Origin: Onchocerca lupi
Lineage: Eukaryota; Nematoda; Chromadorea; Rhabditida; Onchocercidae
Reading direction: 5' to 3'
DNA: 64,000 nucleotides
Assembly (NCBI GenBank): GCA_028564675.1
Contig: JAOVVO010000206.1
Coordinates: 51,169 to 115,168, forward strand
Shown here: in pieces, positions 49,532 to 63,770 of the stretch
How the letters are laid out: every line of letters starts with the position of its first letter
Numbering within the stretch: position 1 is the first letter of the stretch
Program-made: the position numbers and the translations under genes
The notes under the pieces: generated by a model
What the model was told of the DNA's origin: nothing
Databases searched by the model: none
The model's input: only the letters and a program-made list of their open reading frames with translations

Positions 49532-51540
49532 TAGTAAAACCGGCCACACGTCATGTACAGCTAGTCTATATAATAAAAATGTAAATATTCGTTTGTTCAA
49601 AATTTTAAACTCCAAAAGTTCTCACCGATTGGTCTGAAATTTTGACACAACGTTGCTTTGAATACGCGCATGTTTTTATGTTTTTAGATACGTTATTATA
49701 TACTTTTTATATACATGCGTTGCTGTGATTCAGTCTGGTTAAGTAGGAAATTTTGGGGTAGAAAATCTGGTCAACTTTTAATTTGGATTGTAATCTGGTT
49801 GGGTTGAGATTGCTTCTTCTTGCTATTATGACTCGGGTAGATCAGCAGTAGCGTCGGAAAATCCTGCTTTTATATCTTGTGTGACAGAGACGAATTCTGT
49901 TGAGAAAATTCTATTGATTGATGGAAGAGTAATTTTTCGTAACAAACAATCAGGGAATTCCATTCAAATTAATCACTGGGTTATTCTTTCCTTCGTCGCT
50001 CGTATGAATACTGCTCAATTGAATTATCAGATTGTTGCTATTGCTGTGTCACAATACCATTCAACTGAATTCTCGCATTGTCGCTGTTGCTGGTCTCTTT
50101 GAACTCCGAACTGTTGCTGTTGCTGTGTCAATGTAAAAATTGCGAACTTGAATTTGAACTGTACTTCCAAATCATGTCCTTTGAAATCCATTCAAAGCTC
50201 CTCTCCCTTACTTGACCTCCATTGTGTCATCACTTGATTGATTGGCCTTACTTTGTTTATCTGTGAATTGGAGCATTCTAAAATTCGAGGTCATTCGAAT
50301 GTTTCACCTGTCACAGGTGTCAGGTAAAAAAAAAGTCGGTATATTTATATAAAAACATGCGCCTATTCGAATGCAACATTGCGTCAATAGTAACAGCGAA
50401 TATTTACATTTTTGTTTATATAAAATGTAAATAGTGCCAAGACAATTATTGTAAACAAGGAGTGCTAAAAGTTAAATGGCGCGACATAGTTTCAAAGGAA
50501 CGATAAACATGTTTATAAAGCATGTAAAATGTTTATTTTTGGTAAACATGAATATTTTCTCTCAAAAATAAACATCTTTTATCATCAAAATGCTCCAATT
50601 TACAGACAAAGAAAGTCAGGAGGTAGCACAATGAAAATCAGCTAAGGGGGAGGAGTCTCGAAAGGATTTAAAAGGATAGGATTCGACGCTTGTCTTATCG
50701 CAAATGTAACTGGTGTTCGGGAAAAGTATAACTGGGCTTGTGTAATTTAGTTTGTAGTTTAATTGGATTTGAGATGGATTCTTATTGCTATTGTGATTAG
50801 TCAAGGATAGCAATAGGCTTTATTAGATAATACAGTATGATACATAATATCGTACTATACAACAGTAAACAATAAACGAACAATGCACGGTAAATAAGAA
50901 AAGGGTACTAACAGAGTCTTCTGTTAAATTGTCGCTCGAATTTATCAGGACTATCGAACTGTTGCTATAGATGCATCGATCCTTGTTATCGAACTATAGC
51001 TACGCAGGTGTTGAAATTTGTAGGTAAAATGAACTGCTGTTTCCACGTCGCATCGGAACTCGTCCTGCTCCAGAATCCGAATCTTTTAAACCCTTTCGAG
51101 GCACCTCCTCCTCTCACATGTTTATCGTTTTAGAGGAAAACATGTTTGTTTGTCCTTGTTGGTCCATTTGAAACGTTCTTCGCGCTTCTTGACCTTAACT
51201 CCTTGTTTTTAATAATTGTCGTGCACTATTTGACCTTTATCATATCCGTTTCATTATGGCTGCATCTTTTCACTTCGTCAACATCTTCTACCATTTGACC
51301 TCTAGACATTTTCCTATATGTTTGTACTATTTGCATCTTTCGGATTTTGCCAACAGGTAAAAAAAAAAAAAAAAAAAAAAGCAGGTATATCTATATAAAA
51401 ATATGCTTCTATTCGAATACAATGGAATGTCGTGTCAAAATTTCAAAGCAATCGATGAAGAACTTGTAACATTATGCCAACAGTAACAATGGACATTTAC
51501 ATTTTTTTTTTTTTTTTAATATAAATTACCATTTCATTTT
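49531..51540. mobile_element. Cluster of dispersed inverted-repeat element copies
   Basis: 49553-49680 is an end like that of the 14-16 kb element (CTATATAATAAAAATGTAAA, TTTTGACACAACGTTG). Interior 49740-50290 matches the copy at 28.4-28.7 kb. 50330-50445 is an inverted end (ATTCGAATGCAACATTGCGT, ATTTACATTTTTGTTTATAT). 50430-50820 repeats the interior in opposite orientation (AAACATGTTTATCGTTCC on the minus strand, CCTTTCGAGACTCCTCC). 50930-51535 is again forward and ends in GTGTCAAAATTTCAAAGCAA and a poly-T tract. The terminal CTAG next to (TA)n at 49530 matches Helitron-type insertion at AT sites. No coding capacity. Confidence 0.65.
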
Positions 51541-54459
51541 ATACAAAATTATGGAAAAATCTTCGCTAATTAATTGATTTACTAATTAGTATATCTAGAC
51601 ATTATATTAAGAGTGGAATTTTCAAAAACAAGCAATATTTTTAGTAAGTCATATTAATTGAGGGAATTTTTTGAAAGGAAAAATTTTTAACATTTCTTAA
51701 ATTGCTAATAAATATATATTTATACGAAATATTAGCACCAAAGAATAAGCATAATTATGATTGTTTTTACGATAGATTGCCGATGTTTTTATCGGTAATA
51801 TAAGATGATAAAAGTTGCGGTTACTCTTATCGATAGTTGTATAAAACAAGAAAATCAGAAAAGAATGATCGCAATATGAACTAAGTGATCGATGAATAAT
51901 CAATTACACCGGACAAGAGCAGTTATTTGACAAATGAATGGTACTGAGAGATACGGAAGTACTACCAACCTGTAAATGATCGTAAATTTCAGTAACTGAT
52001 TGATGTTGATCAGTACAGCATGCAGTTGAACATGCAACTGCAGTGTAACATGCATGCAAATGCTTGTTAGAGAGAGACGATCCCTCAATCTTACACATCT
52101 CCTTTTTTACCTGTTTCTTCTTATCTGCTTCATTCTTCTAACATTATTCTTCATTTATGTCTATTTGTGTATGTCTATGTCTGTGTATGTGTGTATGTCT
52201 GTATCTGTTTGTCTGTATGTATGTATGTGTGTGTGTGTGTGTGTATGTGTCTGTGTGCACACCAATCCTTCCGGAGAGAAGGGCATAGGGAATCGATCGT
52301 ATCCCAGAAGGAGGGAAGGAGTAATGTTGGTTTGGTGCATTTTGGCATTCGTTGACAATTTTGATTCATAGAGCTACTACCGCAGTAGATTTACCCAATC
52401 TTTGAGCTATTCCCCCGCATCCTTGCATGCTTCTACTTCCACATTTATTCCCGGGAAAATACTGATAACAATTGGTCTTATAACGATTACTTTTGTTCAG
52501 TATCAGTGATATATGATATCTTTTGTTGATTATTTTACTTTTCGGAAAGTTGCAAAAAAAAAAAAAAGAAAAAAAGAAAGCAAGTTTGGGCGTATTGCAT
52601 AAATGATCAAATTCAACAAATGGATAGATTCGACCGTCAAAAACCTATTCGGGGATTAAATTGTCTAGACGATCAGGGACGGGTATCATTCACAGATAGG
52701 TTGCGCATTCCTGTAATTTCTCGTTCATTAAGATATCTCATATAACAAAATCATTTTTTAAGATATTTCATACCACGACTTTCCTTTCAAAATTTAATAA
52801 TCTCATAATATGGCTTTCTGTTAAGATTTTCTTATACATTATTGCATTGCTTCATTAGCTATTTTCATCAATCTTATCTTTTTTTATCATCATTATCAAT
52901 TATTTTTTATCATTATTATTATCATGATCATATCAGTATGATCATTACCAATTGATCGTTTACGTTTGTTATTTATCAAATTATCAATCTGGATAATATT
53001 ATTAGCACTCTAACAATTCTCATTCGTTCTATCCACTTCTAAACTATAATGGTTTTTTCTTATTTGTTTTTTCTTTTATGTAATCAATTCCACTTCTCTT
53101 ATCAAAATCATATCAGTACAAGCATTATCAACCATTTGTCATGCTACCAGCTTGGTAATATCATTATCACTATTACGATTCTTATCAATTCTGCTCATTT
53201 CTAAAATACAATAAAGTTTTTTCTTGTTCTCTCTTTGTCAACATATGATAACAGTTATTTGTCGTTATTCTCAGCAAATTGTTATGATCATAGTTTAATC
53301 AAACAGGTAAATAAATCGATTGGAATAAATGACTGAACAAATTGATCGATGAGTTCATTTTTATGAACTGATCATAACAGATGGTTAATATTCGCTATCT
53401 GTCATTACACATCTCATTGAAGTAAATTGTATTCGTTTAATTTTAATCATCTGTAAAATATTTGTATTGATGTAATCTTTAAATTAAATAATCAGTAATC
53501 ATTTTTTTAGGATTATTTCGCTTCCGCTTTCTTATATATCCTTGCCAAATATTTGCCGTTGTTCATTTATTGGTTAAAATTTCCGTTAGATGTTATCAGT
53601 CGCTGATTGATTCACATTTTATGCATTATTCTAACTCCATTGTTCACTTTTCATATTCTCTGTGTGCATTTCGTGTATTGTTACAATTAAAATATATTGA
53701 TTATCTCTTAGATACTCTTGACCGATATTTTTGTCTTCCAAGTTTCAAGATCAAAGATTATGTATGTTCTGATCCTAAATAGTTGGTATTTTTCTGCTGC
53801 AAATTTAAGGATTACCAAGTGTTCGACTCTCAAATTCATTGTGAAGATAATATCAATTTATGATATATGTGTATCTTTTTCCATAATCTAATTATTATCT
53901 TCAAAATATCTGTTGACTTTTTTATCTTTTTTTTTCTTCCCCAGCATAAATTTTATCTTTAGTATTTAGTACGGCAGATGATCATATATTGAATGAAACA
54001 AATTTAATATTTGGCGACTTCTTTTCCTTCGTTTAATTATTGATTGAATCGATTGATCAATTTCCTAACTGCATTCTTGTGATAGATGAAAATTTCGATC
54101 TATTGCTAGAGATAAGAGAAAAGTTATCTTTACCTAAAAAAATTTTATATAATTGAAAAATTATGAAATATAAGAAAATAGATGGATAATTCATTATTTT
54201 TAATCGATTGATCAATGGTACTATTGATGACATATTATATTAGAGAAATTACTGCAAATTTTTAAGAATTTAAGCGTAAATCATTTTTCTTTTCTTTTTT
54301 TTTTTCAATAACTTCATCTATAACCTTTTCACATGTCTATTGATTTACGAGATGATCCTTTTTTTTTTCATTTGTTATGGATTTTTTTTTTTTTTTTTTT
54401 TGTAACATTTCAGAATTTTTGTAAAATTTCAGTTTGTAATGACTAAACTTCAATAACTG
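51541..54459. other. Intergenic, upstream region of the E2F gene
   Basis: No protein-coding exon was recognised. It contains a CT-rich stretch and a TG/TATG microsatellite (about 52155-52262), a hairpin GCAGTTG-AACATG-CAACTGC near 52021-52040, and many ATCA/TTATCA words at 52860-53300. T tracts increase toward the E2F start. Confidence 0.5.
52155..52262. repeat. TG/TGTATG microsatellite
   Basis: Alternating TGTATG, TGTCTG and a pure (GT)9-10 run cover about 105 bases, which generates spurious ORFs in several frames on both strands. Confidence 0.95.
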
Positions 54460-57400
54460 ATGAATTATCGACAAATTTATAAACGCATGGCAGCAGCAAG
54501 TTCAACGCAGCCATCATTATATCAGCATTATTATACGGGACATCTTTCGACTAATTCATCGAGTGCTGTAAACAACGTAACAGGCTTGAATCCAGAAGTA
54601 TTTTATTTTTTGATATTACTATAGAGATAAAAATTACTGATGATATCATGTTTAACGAAACAATCGAGGAAAAAATAAACAATAGAAACTTTGTCGGATC
54701 TATGAGATTTATATTAAAATGTATTTATAAATAGTAGAATGTCGAAACATATGACTGTCATTTCCTCTTTTCTGTTTTTTCTGTCGTCTTGGTGAATCGA
54801 AGTTCTGGATGAAATGATGTAGGAATGGTTCAATTTTTTATCAGGAAAAGTTCATTAAAGATATTTCTTTACAGAAGAAAAGTGCTGCTTGGAATAGTTC
54901 GGTTGCTGGACAACAACTTAGTGAACATTCCGGAATGAATGTAAGGTAGGATATGATTTATATTGCAAGAAATTTATGCCTTTCATTTATTTATGATTTC
55001 TCCATTTTTTTTTCCACTCTGACTTAGCTAAGTAGTAAGATAGCAGTTGTTTTTTACCAAATTTACTTTCAGAATTCTTATTTGATATGTTTTCTGAATG
55101 AAAAAAAAGAAAAAAAAAACGCAATTCTCTGTATTTTTTACAATCAAAGATTCAGAAATAGTTGGAAAAAGTAGAGAGAATAACAAAAGCTAAGCTTACT
55201 TCATATTTTTTTTTTCTCACTTCTTTGGTATGCGAAAAAGAGCAAAAAGAAAGATTAATGCGGATTATTTTCCCAAATAGAAAGATTTTGATAAATTGGC
55301 GGAAAAGAATCAGTTTCGTTAATCATGATCCTCTCTGATGAATCATCTAATCAGTGCGCATTTTTGATGCCTATTTCTTTCATTAGTCAAAAATAACAAA
55401 TATTAAGATTTTATATTTTTATTTATATGCTCAGAGGAAATAGAGTTCTGTTTCTGCCTTTAGATGAAGGAAGTTTCAATTTATTTCCCCTATCTGATCA
55501 TATCTTATCATATCTCAGATTACTCCTGCAATCCAAACTTTTCAGAAATAATTGCTTGACATATTACAAAACATATATACTTTTATTGAACAGCTGACGT
55601 ATTCATTTCTTTAGAATAACTGAAATAATTCTCATTATTTTACCATTTTGTTTTTAAAATAACTACCTGAATTTTTTTTTAATTTTTTCTAGTTATTTTT
55701 ATAAATGAATTATTCGTGTGTTGTGTAAATTATGTTATACTTATAGCTTAGGGTTATTCAATGAAGAAATCTTTTTTAATCAGAATTAGTAACTTTTCTT
55801 ACCTATGTGATAGAAACACAGGTCATGTGTACAGAATTCTTATTAAAGAAATGTGAAGACTGAAGACGATTCGTGGACAAACAATCTGGCTGCGACAAGT
55901 TTCATGTCATCGTCAACGAATGGTCAAAACAATGGTTGTTCAGTTAACAATTACGATGGATGGAATAGTGATTATATATCCAATTCTGATCCTTACACCT
56001 CACAGCAAATGATTCCTGCACCGAAAGTATTATTTCCAAGTTTCAAGCATAGTATTTAAAGTTAACGAAGTTCCATACTTATTTTAATCCCGAAATGGTA
56101 ATGTTTACAAAGCAATAAATAATCAAAATTATTGAGAAACCAGACGGGAATAGATTGTGATGAACATAATGAAAAAATTATTTTCCATCTTTCTGGAAAA
56201 TATGGAACCATTTTTTCTTTTCTTTTTAGAAATATCAAAAACCACTTTTCTCTTATTTTTAGGTGCTAAAATCAGAAGTATCGACTGCATCGTCCGCCGA
56301 AAATTCGGAGGCTCATCAAACCAATTCACGATATATTGATTCACAGTGTTCTTCCAGTTCGCAAGCTTTACTTCAATCGGATTGTGGTAAGATTCAAAAA
56401 AAAATTTGATCTATCAAATTTTGGTATAAGATAATTAGGGGAAATAATTGATGAAAATTGGATTTTTATAGTTACTCCCTTTCAAACATCAAGATAGTAA
56501 TACTCGAGAATATTCGCGTCAAAATTTTTTAGTTATTACTTGATCATTACAGAATAAAATATTATCTGTATGTGTATAGCTAATCAAAAGTCAAATAGTC
56601 TTTCTATCCTCATCACATTTCATATAACTCTTACTACTGGAAATTTTATACATATAAACATAAAACTTATGAATATGTACGTTTTCAGATTCTCATCCTC
56701 GACCTACAAATAGTCGAAAGAGGCATGCAAGTAAGATTACGATTTTTTTTTCTTTTTTTTGTATGCAATGTCAGCTGTTATCATTGTTTCAGTTGTTTAT
56801 GCATTACATAATTAGGGGATGAAGGGGCGGAGAGGACAATCTGGTGTGGTATTACCTGAAAATAATGCCTATATGTGAACAATTATGTGTCTATGTATGC
56901 ACAACTATTCTATGTCTTCGTTTTGAGAATAACAGCTGCTTAGGGAATGAGGAATGTCACATCGGGTAAACAATATCTCAAACCTCACCTCACATCTTAG
57001 TTTCATCATCAGGACACTTCTTGACCATATTTTCTCAGCGATCGATTGTGCTGAGTGACTTTAGTTAACTGACCTGCTCGAAAGTACATGTGTATTTGTC
57101 CCTCATCATTTACTTGCTATTATATTTATCTGTAACTTTATACTTTGTGGCATTATGTGGAAGGCCTCACCAAATCTGGATGATAATGAGAAAGACTGTA
57201 CTGATAGTAAATTATCGAGTCGTTCAGATACTTATCAACGCAAATCTTCCATCAATAGTTCTTATTTGAAAACATCTGAACAGTCACGGAAAAGTTTGCT
57301 TCCATATTCATATCCAATGTCATTACCGAGTGAGTTGTATCAAGTAATAAAAAAAACTTGAAGTATATTTATGTTGCAAGGTTCATTTTTGCTACAAGTT

Positions 57401-60400
57401 GAGGGATATATTAGGATACATTAGAAATTTTCAGTGGCATATTCAACTTTTAGATAAGGCTTATAGGTTAAAATCATAGGTTTTATAGCATTTAGAGAAT
57501 AAAATTGAGTATTTCGTTCTTAACAATTATAGCTGGCGAAACGTTGTCTGCTGCGCAATTTGGACCATTGAATTGTCGTGTTGATAATTCATTGTTGGTT
57601 TTGACGAAAAAGTTCATGCAATTACAACCTCAAGCGAATGAAGATGGAGTGAGTTTTTTTCTTTCATATGTTTTGCTTTGACTTTTACATAATTTATTAT
57701 GTGGATATTTGCTTCGAAGAGGTTTTTTTTTTTTTTTTTTTTTTCATTTTATTAACATTCGTTTGTCCATCTATTTTCTACGTCAAAGAACTGTCATTGT
57801 TAACGCTTAACATCTGGAAATACGCACCGTTGTAGAAGCTGCTCAATTTGACTGGTATGGAAATAATTTTAAATCATAGTTATGAACATTTTTTGTACCT
57901 GATTTGCAGTTACTGAATTTAAACGAAGCAGCTTTGCGGTTGGGTGTTCAAAAACGACGTCTTTATGATATAACGAACGTGCTGGAAGGAATTGATATGA
58001 TTGAAAAAATGGGAAAAAATAGTATACGATGGAAGTGAGTATTTTAGTGATTTGAAATATATGTATTCCATCCTCTTCCCTTATGATAGTGATAAAATAA
58101 AGATAACGATATATTATTAGGGAGAATGAACGAAAGATAGAGACGTCTTTGAATGATTATTATTATGCATTGTAGAATATAGATGGTGATGAATTATTGA
58201 TTCTTAAGTCTTTATAAATTAAGTTTAGAATTTAAATACATTTTTGGAGGCTTTGATCATTTCTTATTTTATGAAGGAATGCTCATTCTCTTCACTGGAA
58301 GCTAGTTTGTGATATAGGATTTTGAAGTTATAAAATGTAAAAGATGAATGTTTGAATTGCTGCATTAGAAACGTATATTGTTTTCCAGTTTTTTAAAATT
58401 ACTTGCCTAAAGACACGAATTTCAGGAGTAATGATGAAATTGGTTCACGTGGAATTGAAGCACAAAGGCTTAAAGAAGAGATTAAGAGCTTAGATAAACA
58501 TGAGCAGTTATTGGATGAATTGATTACAAGTATTGAAAATGCACTAAAATTAGCAAAAGAAGATCCAACCGATCGAGTTTACAGGTATATTCAAAAGCAC
58601 CATAAATATTCTCTTTTAGAAGATCATTTACTTTCATGCGACATGCACTCTAAATATCATCAAAAACATATTGTATTTCTCTGCTATAATAATCAGTTTC
58701 ACTTCGTTTTCAGCTCTCAAATTATTGCATATCTATTGAATATTTTTTTATTGATCTGTTGCAGTTATGTGAAATACGTGGATCTTCGCATGTTGCCGGG
58801 AATGTCTGATCAGACATTGATAGCAGTCAAAGCTCCTAAGGATTCATACTCATCTATCGATGTAACAGATCCAGTGGAAACAGGAGTAAATGTTTGGGAC
58901 TTCAATAAATTCCAGATGCATTTTCATATATTGTTCTTATCAATTTAACATGCGATTTTTGCAGAAATTTGAAATAATGATCAGGAACTCGCAAAAAGAT
59001 CCCTTAGAGGCTTACCTTTGTCCACATCTTTCGCCGAAAAGTCAGCAATTTCAGGTAGTTTTATCATTATTCAGTAATTCATTTTCAGTTTCCATTTTTA
59101 TTAATATTAATATCCACAATTAGGTTTTGGTTCATTTCATTTTATGATTCCTTTTCGTTGAAATGTCTCATAATAAAAAAAAAAAAAAAAAAAATGACTT
59201 GTTTCGGATTTAAAAAAAATCACTTTTCATTTGTTTAGGGGCGCTATTGCAATAAGAATTAAAGTTTCAAATTTTGTCATTCTTATTCAACTGATAATCA
59301 CTATTGAAATCGAAGTGATATCAGCATATCTTTTATATGCATAAGTTGCCAAGAAGGTTTATTAAGTTATAAATCCAGAAAGAAACTGTTTTGATTACAA
59401 AAATTTGATCATCCGTAATATTAGTTTGCTTTATTTGGAAAATTTTTTTGCATATTAAAAAATGTATGCTTTTTCAAATTTTTTGTTGCTACTGAGTATA
59501 TCAACGATCAGTTTTTCATATGGAGTTATTTATTGAAAAATCAACACTGCTTCATCAAGGTCAACTTACATTTCGGTATTCAAAAACTGCATGGTTTTTT
59601 TTTTTTTTTTTTTTTCAGAAAGAAGAATCATGTAACGCTTTGTTGCAAGAAAATCAATCCAGTTGGTCTGAACAATCGAGAAATGATGCATTTCAAGAAA
59701 TCAGTGGAGAAATACAACAAGTGCCAATTCCAGGACGTAAGCTTATAATTCTTACTTTATTCTATTTATCAAGAAGAAAATGTGATCTTTAATTTTTTTT
59801 AGATGTAATCTTATGATTATTTTCTAATTTCAGCTAGTAACGAGAATAACGCCAATGTTTTACCCCTTAATACAATGAGTACTTTCTACACTCCATCAAA
59901 CTTACATATTTCTCCGCTGAAAATGGTCGTTGAAGGTCCTTCGCAACAAGCAGGTGAACTATGTATTCATGTTTTTATTTTTACGTTATCAGTTATTGTG
60001 GTTACATTAATGAGCATTTTATTGTATTGGCACACACAATCCTTCTCTTTAATTCTCCATAGAAAATGGCTGGAAATATTCCTTATTTATTTTGCATATC
60101 TTCATTTTCTTTTTTATACAATAACTTTGCATCCTAGGTGACATTTCTAGTCGATTGTAAAATTAGTCAGTTATTTCGAACTATTTTTTTTTGTTGAAAA
60201 TGTGTTAATCTTTCTCTGTATTTTATTCATTTTACCTTCTTGTTCTTAGTGCTTTCATCTTTTTGCCCTAGGGATTGAATATTTCCAACTCCAACTCTTT
60301 TTTCATAAATGTTTTTATAGTTTCGAGCTCGAATACCGCGGATGCAACAACAAATACATACGGTTTATTAAGTTTGGATCCGGTGGATGAAAGTGAACCG

Positions 60401-60457
60401 TATGTGTATAGTATTGGTGATGACGAATCAATTCAAAATTTGTATGATTGGCAATAG
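54460..60457 (+). CDS. E2F: E2F-family transcription factor
   Basis: Exons: 54460(or 54487)-54597, 54875-54945, 55849-56026, 56263-56386, 56689-56730, 57155-57329, 57533-57648, 57910-58034, 58426-58584, 58765-58885, 58965-59054, 59619-59736, 59834-59953 and 60321-60457. E2F proteins pair with DP to control S-phase genes and are held by Rb-family proteins. The winged-helix DNA-binding domain spans exons 7-8: LLVLTKKFMQLQ, then NEAALRLGVQKRRLYDITNV (RRxYD core) and LEGIDMIEKMGKNSIRW. The dimerisation zipper is in exon 9 (AQRLKEEIKSLDKHEQLLDE); the marked box follows (YVDLRMLPGMSDQTLIAVKA). The end EPYVYSIGDDESIQNLYDW fits the pocket-binding motif. The long N-terminus is Ser/Asn-rich. All junctions are in phase except exon 5 to 6; exon 6 begins MWKAS and may be an alternative first exon. 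The E2F subtype is not assigned. Confidence 0.93.
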
Positions 60458-63400
60458 TAATCATCTTTTTTATGCGGTTTTTTAAATGTGATCTCTTTAC
60501 TGTGCATCCTTTGTTTGCTTTGCATGCACAGTTAAAGCCTCTGGTCTTTTTCTTGAAGTAATTGAGAATAATATTTTTGTCCGAAAATGTTAGTCGGATG
60601 AGAGGAAGGGGGAGAGAAATTATTCAAGGATGCATTTACAAGTTGCTAAAGAAATGTGAATTATAAAATATATTGTGCGTGTTAAGTATATGATGAATGT
60701 ACAAGCATTTATTATATACATAGTTAATATTATTTTAGTAACAGGATAGGGATGAAATTATTGTACTGAATTCATATTTGCTATGTACCGATATCTTTTT
60801 GTGATTTTGACCATTTCAGTGTTGATTTGTTTAGCAAATGATCCATAGGAAAAATTGATGTTTGTTGGAAAAATGACAAATAATTTTGAATCCCAAAAAA
60901 AAAAAAAAAAAAAATCATTCCCTATTACAATAAATTATTTTGCTTTCTATTCTCATTATTGTGTGAATGCGTATGTATACGTTTGTGCTGTTTCATTTTT
61001 GAATTTAGTTAAATTACGTCATGGGATCCTCAACATGCCTTTTCTCTTTTTCAGTATTTTTCTTCAGCTTTTTTTTTTTCCTGATTACTAATAGATTTTC
61101 TTGTGGCAGAAATTTATGTTGTATTTTTTTTTTCTCCAGTGATGAATTGTAACAAAATGTATAGCAGAATCATGGAGACATTCTATATATTCTTTTAAAT
61201 ATTTCAAATATTCACTGGACTTTTTGTCCACCGCGTATTATGCATGTAGTTTTGGTTTAGAGTTCGTGAGAAAACATTTAGATTCTGTCTGCATTCCGTC
61301 TTTTCTAATTTCTTTTTTTTTTTTTTCCTTAAAATTATTCATTTTTGTAGCTTAATATTTAGATGAAGATGAAGAAAGAAAAAGAAATTGATCGAAACAA
61401 AAGGAAATAATGAAAGTAAAATTTTAATAAAATGAAATATTTAGAGAATTTTGTAGTAGTAGAAGTAGCAGTAGGTGATAGTTAAAGAATTCAAATTTTG
61501 TACATTATTTATGGAGGTATTTAGATAAACCTTAGAGGTCAAATATAAGCATTTGGATAGATGATTTTAGATCAAGTTTAGTATTTACAAGTTTATGCTA
61601 GATTGATTCAAATATAGATAGTAAAAAATTTGAACATTATTGATAAATAGGAAAGAATTGATTATATATTATTTGAAAATTCCTATGCCATTGTATATAA
61701 ACAAAATTATCCATTTTTCTTGTTTTTTATTGTCTATTTTTTCTATTTTTGTTTGCTTTCTGGCTGGAACTTGCATGTTCCAACTTCATTAATCTTCATA
61801 AAATTGTTACTGGCGATTTATTTTGCAAATTTTATTTACTTTTAGGAATTTTCCTTGTTTTTGAATAAACCGTTATCAAATTGCATGGTGTGATGAAAAT
61901 ACTTCTGATGAAGATACGGTATTTTTATACAAAAATGAATTTATCAATAATTATGCAGGAATTTATCAAGAATTATATGAAGGAAAAAGGAAAGTAAAAC
62001 AATTTGATGGAAAGTTGAAAAAAGAAGCGAGAATTGAGAAAGAAATTTTGTGTGAAAAGAATTGATAAATGATATGTTTTCCACTGATCGAACTCGGCTA
62101 AGTGCTTCTTCTGGTAAATTATATTAATGCTAAAAAGCATCCGAAAAAAAAAAAAGAAGCTCTCAGTGATTGTTGTCAAATTGCATTATCTCTTTGCTTG
62201 AATAATTTCTGAATAGAAATATCAAATTAATAGAATAAAGAAAAAAGTCTCAATTTGTTGTTTTTTTTCGGATAATTCTATCTGCAAAAAGTTATAAAAT
62301 TATATCTAATCTAAAATAATAGCTAATCTAATAAAAAATTAACATATTTTGTTATTATAATGTAATAAGTAAATTAAAAAAAAAAAACGAAGTTTTAGGA
62401 TTGACATTTGATAAAGAAAAAAAAGAAGAATTATAATAGCAAAAAATTCTAATCATCTATTGAATTAGAAATATTGGACCACATAAATAAATATAATTTT
62501 AAGAAAAATTTTCTTTAAACTTTTTTTTACTTTAATAGAAACTTTTTTGATTCATTTATTAGAGACTTTCTTTTTCTTTTTTTTTCTTTATAACATTTGA
62601 TAATGCTGGAATGCTGCATTGAAAAGAAAAATTTCATCTAAATGGAAAAATTTGATCATTAAAAAAAAAAGAAAAAAAAAACTAAACTTCAAATATATAC
62701 TTTCTTTGTTAAACTCTGTTTAATGATAGATGAATAAATTGCCGAGTTTTTCAAAAAAATTTTTTTTTTTTTTGCTTTTTTTTATAGATAAGATTTTATC
62801 TTTCATTACAAATAGTTTATTATATTGTTCATCGTTTTTTCCTTTTTTTTTTCTTTACTTTTTTTCATTTTGAATTATGTCATTACTGATTGATCAATAG
62901 CATCGTCTCTAAAATTTATTACTTGAAATAGTAAAAAAATAAAAAACTGGAAAGTTAGGGAAGTTTTTTTTTTTTTCTTGTAATCTTACCGAACTGATCT
63001 TATTGTTTTATTTCATGTAATTATCGGGAATCAGAATCATTTTGGAAAAAATAAATAAATACATGAAAACTTACTTCTTCAATTAAAAAAAAAAAAAAAT
63101 CGTATAAATCAATAATACAATTACAACTGATGAAAAATAATAAATGAAAATTTTTTGTCCTTTAATAAATGTAAATATTTTGGTACCAATGCATAAACAT
63201 CCAGCAAATTTCAAATGTTCATCAAAAAGAGTTTGCATACTACTTTTCCGGATTTTTTCTTTTCTTCCCAATTTCTATGCAATAATTTCCGGATTGGAAT
63301 GTTACTTGAATAAATCAGGAAATGTAAGAGATATTTGTATAATATGATTTTTATTAAATTTTCCAAGAAAAAAAAGAAAGAAATTTCAAGGTATTAATTA

Positions 63401-63770
63401 TTAAATCATTTCTTTTATCCGAATTCCTTTTTTCTAATTTTTATGCAGAAGATTTTCCTGAATATGTTAAGAAGTGAAGTATTTGCATAATCTGATTTTT
63501 TCCAGATTTCCCAAGAAAAAAAAAAAGAATTCCAAAATATCAATTATCAGATCATTTCATTTCATTTATCGCTTGATTAAGTTATCGATAATTCGGACTG
63601 TCTAATTTTCATCAGCCAATAGATGTGACATTATTATTCTATCTTGCTTTAATATAATACTTTTATCATTTTCGCAAATTTTATGATAATCGTCGAAATT
63701 ACATTTCAAATTTCGAACAAATTTTTTTTTAAATTGAATTTAATTAATAAAGAAATGAGAATAATAATTT
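60458..63770. other. Long gene-free AT-rich interval after E2F
   Basis: No exon, tRNA or element end was recognised. It is dominated by A and T tracts. Similar words occur at 63200-63350 and 63420-63560 (for example CCGGATTTTTTCTTTTCTTC versus CCGAATTCCTTTTTTCTAAT, then TTCCAAGAAAAAAAA), suggesting a short local duplication. The AATAAA-like word at 61864 may be a distal E2F poly(A) signal. Confidence 0.45.

Noticed and set aside
52054..52371. 105-aa ORF and three others over the TG microsatellite
   Set aside because: All frames are open because of the simple repeat; the peptides are alternating Val/Cys/Tyr or Thr/His.
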